NCBI RefSeq assembly: GCF_014640075.1 | Contig: NZ_BMGG01000003.1 | Location: 601,308-665,307, forward strand | Origin: Chelatococcus reniformis | GTDB taxonomy: Bacteria; Pseudomonadota; Alphaproteobacteria; Rhizobiales; Beijerinckiaceae | Direction of reading: 5' to 3' | DNA: 64,000 nt | In this document: piece by piece, positions 62,547-64,000 of the stretch | How positions within the stretch are numbered: the stretch's first letter is position 1 | How the letters are laid out: every line of letters begins with the position of its first letter | The notes under the pieces: generated by a model | What the model was told of the DNA's origin: nothing | The model's database searches: none | What the model saw: the letters and a program-made list of their open reading frames with translations, nothing else | Position numbers and translations under genes: made by a program

Positions 62547-63556
62547 GGGCCATTGGCGCTCCATCCGCGCCGCCCGGCACCCCGGGCGCGCACGGCGCCA
62601 GCGCATGCCTGGGTCCGACCGGCCCATCTGGCCGGACGGAAATGCTCCAAATCTTCGAAGCCGGGCCACTCTCTCCGGTCGACCGCATCCCCTCGATCGG
62701 AGAGAGCCCGAGCATTTCGCAATTGGATGAGATCCTCCGATTGCATAGAGATCCTAGGCCCTTTGAATTCTAGGCACCCTTTCGGCGATTGAGCGGCTCA
62801 CCGGATCGCCGAGCGCTCGGCGCGCACGCGCATCCCAGGCCTCGACAGAGCGTTCCGACCCTGCTGCGGCCAGGAGCACTGCCTGCCCGGCCAGCCAAGC
62901 TCGGCGCGCCAGGGCCAGCTCGAACGGAGGCGGAGAATGCGCCGGTCGGCCGGTCGCTCGATGCCTCTTTCCAGGGCAATCCGCAGCCCCCCGCCGCCCC
63001 TCGGCTACGACGCCCCACGATCGCCACGGCGACGGCTCAACATCGCCATCGCGCACTTGCGCTCATTCGTCCTGCGAATGGGGGTGCTGTGTGTGCAGCA
63101 TATGCCCTCGGCGCCAGGCTGCCCGAGGGCCGCCACTCCCCCTCCCCTCCCACGCCGCTCTCGTCATCCGTGACGAGCGAGGCCTCCCCAGCGACCGACG
63201 GGGGCGCCACGAACGGCTCCCACCCCTCTCCCAAAAGGGAGCGCTCGCGCAATCAAGAGCGCTCATCCGACGTGCCTGCCTGCCCTACTGAAAGGTTCAG
63301 CCGCGTTCGCTTGGCCCAGCCGCTCGCCCGGCGAGGTGACATGGGAACGTCATCCACAGCCCGCCGGGGGCTGTGGACAACTCCGTGAACGGCCCGCGCG
63401 GGGGCACACTCGCGCCGTCGCCCGGCGAACGAAACACTTGATGCGCCTGCTTTTCCGCGCTCGGCCAAGCCGTCCGCCGGCAGCCGTCCAGTGAGCCCGC
63501 GACGCGACGCGGAACGCCGCCGCATCCGCTCGATGACAAAAATCTTGCGGTCGATG
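62547..63556. other. One-kilobase region without a supportable gene
   Basis: Open frames here on both strands are proline- and arginine-rich without family features or ribosome sites. It contains hairpin-like fragments (about 62640-62770, with AAATGCTCC and GAGCATTTC), CTCGTCA/TGACGAG near 63165, and the TCCACAGCCC/GGGCTGTGGA hairpin at 63353-63377. It separates the mucR-like gene from the rRNA operon. Confidence 0.5.
63350..63380. repeat. Inverted repeat with two DnaA-box-like ends
   Basis: TCATCCACA (63350-63358) and TGTGGACAA (63372-63380) each differ from the DnaA box TTATCCACA by one base and face each other. The 10-bp arms TCCACAGCCC/GGGCTGTGGA are perfect around a 5-base loop. It may be only a hairpin. 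Confidence 0.45.
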
Positions 63557-63586
63557 TTGACAGCGGAAGGCCCCCCTCCATATAAG
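63557..63586 (+). promoter_or_regulatory. rRNA operon promoter
   Basis: TTGACA (63557-63562) is followed after 18 bases by TATAAG (63581-63586), or after 17 by ATATAA. A near-consensus housekeeping promoter, about 377 bp before the 16S gene. Confidence 0.72.
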
Positions 63587-63739
63587 CACCTCATCGACGG
63601 GGCGCGGCGGTTTCCGCGGTTTCGTTTATCTCTTCCACCTTAGATGGGGTCTGGGCCCGATACGGATCGGGGCTAAGGCCTGTTTTTGGTGTGAAGGGAT
63701 TTTGCATCGGGGTGAGGTTTTGGCCTTGCGGAGATGCGC

Positions 63740-63752
63740 TGCTGTTTGACAA
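63740..63752 (+). promoter_or_regulatory. BoxA-like antitermination site in the rRNA leader
   Basis: TGCTGTTTGACAA differs at two positions from the BoxA consensus TGCTCTTTAACAA, and is followed by TTGAATAGGAAAGAGAAG, the usual arrangement in Rhizobiales rRNA leaders. Confidence 0.6.
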
Positions 63753-63962
63753 TTGAATAGGAAAGAGAAGCGTAGACGGCGTTGTCCTTGCGGGCAGGCT
63801 GAGCGTTCCACGGACGTGGGATGTTTGGTTTGCTGCCGAGGATATCGGCGGTACTACGTTTCGGAGCTCACATCGATTTGAGTATTGCTTCGGCGGTATT
63901 TTGGATCGGATGTTGAGGCTCCGTCAATTCGCGTAGAGACCAAGCCGAGACAAATTCTCATC

Positions 63963-64000
63963 CAATCTGAGAGTTTGATCCTGGCTCAGAGCGAACGCTG
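63963..64000 (+). rRNA. rrs: 16S ribosomal RNA, 5' end (truncated by window)
   Basis: AGAGTTTGATCCTGGCTCAG (63970-63989) is the universally conserved segment at E. coli positions 8-27, which places base 1 near 63963. It continues with AGCGAACGCTG, usual for alphaproteobacteria, and leaves the window. Confidence 0.97.

Noticed and set aside
62789..63388. 199-codon frame in the gene-poor region before rrn
   Set aside because: Proline-, arginine- and serine-rich, no ribosome site, no family features, and it runs across hairpin-like repeats.
63253..63594. 113-codon minus-strand frame
   Set aside because: It overlaps the rRNA promoter and has no recognisable domain.
1..64000. CRISPR array, prophage or integrative element
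   Set aside because: The repeats found are isolated and not evenly spaced; no cas, phage structural, integrase or conjugation genes are present. The only mobile element is the IS at 4530-5984.
1..64000. tRNA genes
   Set aside because: Intergenic regions were read for T-loop and anticodon-arm patterns; GATTCGAAG occurs only inside the dispersed repeat and does not form a tRNA fold.

Overview
The window is 64 kb of high-GC DNA from an alphaproteobacterium, most likely of the order Hyphomicrobiales (Rhizobiales). The evidence is a PhyR-NepR-EcfG general stress response locus, a MucR/Ros-type regulator, a DUF2849-cysI-cysH-DUF934 sulfur operon, a fused CysN-CysC, and dispersed intergenic repeats of the kind seen in this order. 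The last 38 bases are the 5' end of a 16S rRNA gene. I cannot name the genus.

Layout. 1-7.3 kb: the 3' part of a membrane GGDEF/EAL protein with degenerate motifs, a YqgE/AlgH protein, a Prx5-type peroxiredoxin, an intact IS1182-type insertion sequence with CTAG target duplication, a rhodanese and a BON-LysM protein. 7.5-19.3 kb: almost complete assimilatory sulfate metabolism: cysD-cysNC, DUF2849-cysI-cysH-DUF934, the sulfate ABC transporter sbp-cysT-cysW-cysA, and cysK. 19.3-25.3 kb: an HWE histidine kinase, a DUF883/ElaB-like protein, phyR, nepR-ecfG, a second sensor kinase with a degenerate ATPase domain, and a 57-residue DUF1328 membrane protein. Four good EcfG-type promoters (GGAAC-N16/17-cGTT) lie in this region. 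25.8-34.0 kb: TonB-dependent receptor, AraC regulator, MFS carrier and two half-size ABC transporters, a gene set like fyuA-ybtA-ybtX-ybtP-ybtQ, without siderophore synthesis genes.

34-56.6 kb: a large catabolic region. It holds a fused indolepyruvate ferredoxin oxidoreductase with a divergent IclR regulator; then a MaoC hydratase, a second IclR regulator, an acyl-CoA ligase, an SCP2-type thiolase, an HMG-CoA-synthase-like/DUF35 fusion and an MFE-type SDR; then a BaiN-type flavoprotein and a lytic transglycosylase; then a second acyl-CoA ligase, a crotonase, an acyl-CoA dehydrogenase, a GST, a CoA-transferase and an alpha-methylacyl-CoA-racemase-like protein. Together these look like activation, racemisation and beta-oxidation of an unusual, possibly methyl-branched, acid. 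A 19-bp palindrome (TGCGAAA-N5-TTTCGCA) occurs in three of the control regions and suggests one shared regulon.

56.6-64 kb: a YihY/BrkB membrane protein, a single-domain response regulator, two family-2 glycosyltransferases, a YafK-like L,D-transpeptidase, a MucR/Ros regulator with altered zinc ligands, a 1-kb stretch with no supportable gene, and the promoter, leader and first bases of an rRNA operon.

Five copies of a roughly 104-bp two-hairpin repeat ending in CTAG are scattered between genes, and the insertion sequence sits exactly in the terminal CTAG of one of them.
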